From assembly GCF_001422985.1 (NCBI RefSeq), contig NZ_LMNL01000001.1, positions 310,720 to 374,719 on the forward strand: DNA of 64,000 nucleotides. The letters are read 5' to 3'. Positions within the stretch are counted from its first letter, which is position 1, and every line of letters starts with the position of its first letter. Under the pieces are notes generated by a model. It saw only the letters and a list, made by a program, of their open reading frames with translations. It was not told the DNA's origin and searched no databases. This DNA comes from Methylobacterium sp. Leaf117. Lineage in GTDB: Bacteria; Pseudomonadota; Alphaproteobacteria; Rhizobiales; Beijerinckiaceae. Made by a program: the position numbers and the translations under genes. Shown one piece after another: positions 63,862 through 64,000 of this stretch.

Positions 63862-64000
63862 CTTATCCTGAGGCCGTCACCCGTTCAGGCCTTGGCAGCA
63901 GGTGCTTGTCTCAACCCGGATTTCCTGATGAGGCAGTCGACAGTCGGAAAGGCAGCGAAGATGCGGGCCAGCCGATGGCGGGCGCCCATTGATGCCCTGG
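63862..64000. other. Window end, no gene seen
   Basis: 139 bp after the last gene. No start codon with support is visible; a downstream gene may begin beyond the edge. Confidence 0.3.

Noticed and set aside
1..64000. rRNA, tRNA, tmRNA, CRISPR arrays, insertion sequences, phage or defence modules
   Set aside because: I looked for cloverleaf-type termini, regular spaced repeats, transposase and integrase motifs on both strands and saw none I could support; a covariance-model search would be decisive for RNA genes.

Overview
The window reads as chromosome of a high-GC alphaproteobacterium of the order Hyphomicrobiales (Rhizobiales), most likely Methylobacterium-like. This is inferred from gene content and order: slt-dapA-smpB with rsh-rpoZ, fabD-fabG-acpP-fabF-mltG-yicC-gmk, a fliF-fliG-fliH-fliN-flbD operon as in Caulobacter, the CtrA inhibitor SciP, a class I PHA synthase and a probable bacterial phosphatidylcholine-pathway methyltransferase. 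Nearly all of it is dense, ordinary core genome. I see no rRNA, tRNA, CRISPR array, transposase, integrase or prophage module. Two short AT-rich islands (about 7970-8760 and 14160-14580) have clearly different base composition.

Layout. 1-7685: cell wall and stringent response (lytic transglycosylase, cut by the window edge; dapA, smpB, a NYN-domain protein, rsh, rpoZ). 8449-9698: an AT-rich orphan membrane protein and an exported beta carbonic anhydrase. 9818-18101: type II fatty acid synthesis, mltG, yicC and gmk, with two copies of a palindromic repeat on either side of mltG. 18216-24043: a flavoprotein disulfide reductase, three minus-strand genes (EamA exporter, HpnL-like membrane protein, small Fe-S protein) and a KpsE-like polysaccharide-export protein. 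24089-31900: flagellar genes flbD, fliN, fliH, fliG, fliF, sciP, flgD and fliK, all on the minus strand. 32172-38501: mnmA, a PmtA-like methyltransferase, a TVP38 membrane protein, a sensor kinase, bioB and a FAH-family enzyme. 38937-45076: a FadL-type porin, a large RTX/sugar-dehydrogenase protein and phaC. 45221-51305: small lipoproteins, an aminotransferase, prfB with its programmed frameshift, an M23 peptidase and a peroxiredoxin. 51479-63861: a giant AsmA-like protein, a diguanylate cyclase, tyrS, anmK, aroC, ribB, a histone-deacetylase-like enzyme, an L,D-transpeptidase lipoprotein and an unknown gene.

The most informative non-coding signals are in the flagellar cluster. A GGCA-N5-TGCC dyad lies just upstream of fliF and recurs about 100 bp upstream of a sigma-54-type promoter before fliK. 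A CtrA-like box lies in the fliF leader, next to sciP, and a pair of unexplained 15-bp dyads spaced two helical turns apart lies beside it. This is the geometry expected of a CtrA/SciP/FlbD flagellar hierarchy. A perfect TTAA-N7-TTAA CtrA box also sits between slt and dapA. I did not find a clearly novel multi-gene system. The best candidates for something undescribed are the tandem dyads, the paired AT-rich small membrane proteins and the RTX sugar-dehydrogenase fusion.
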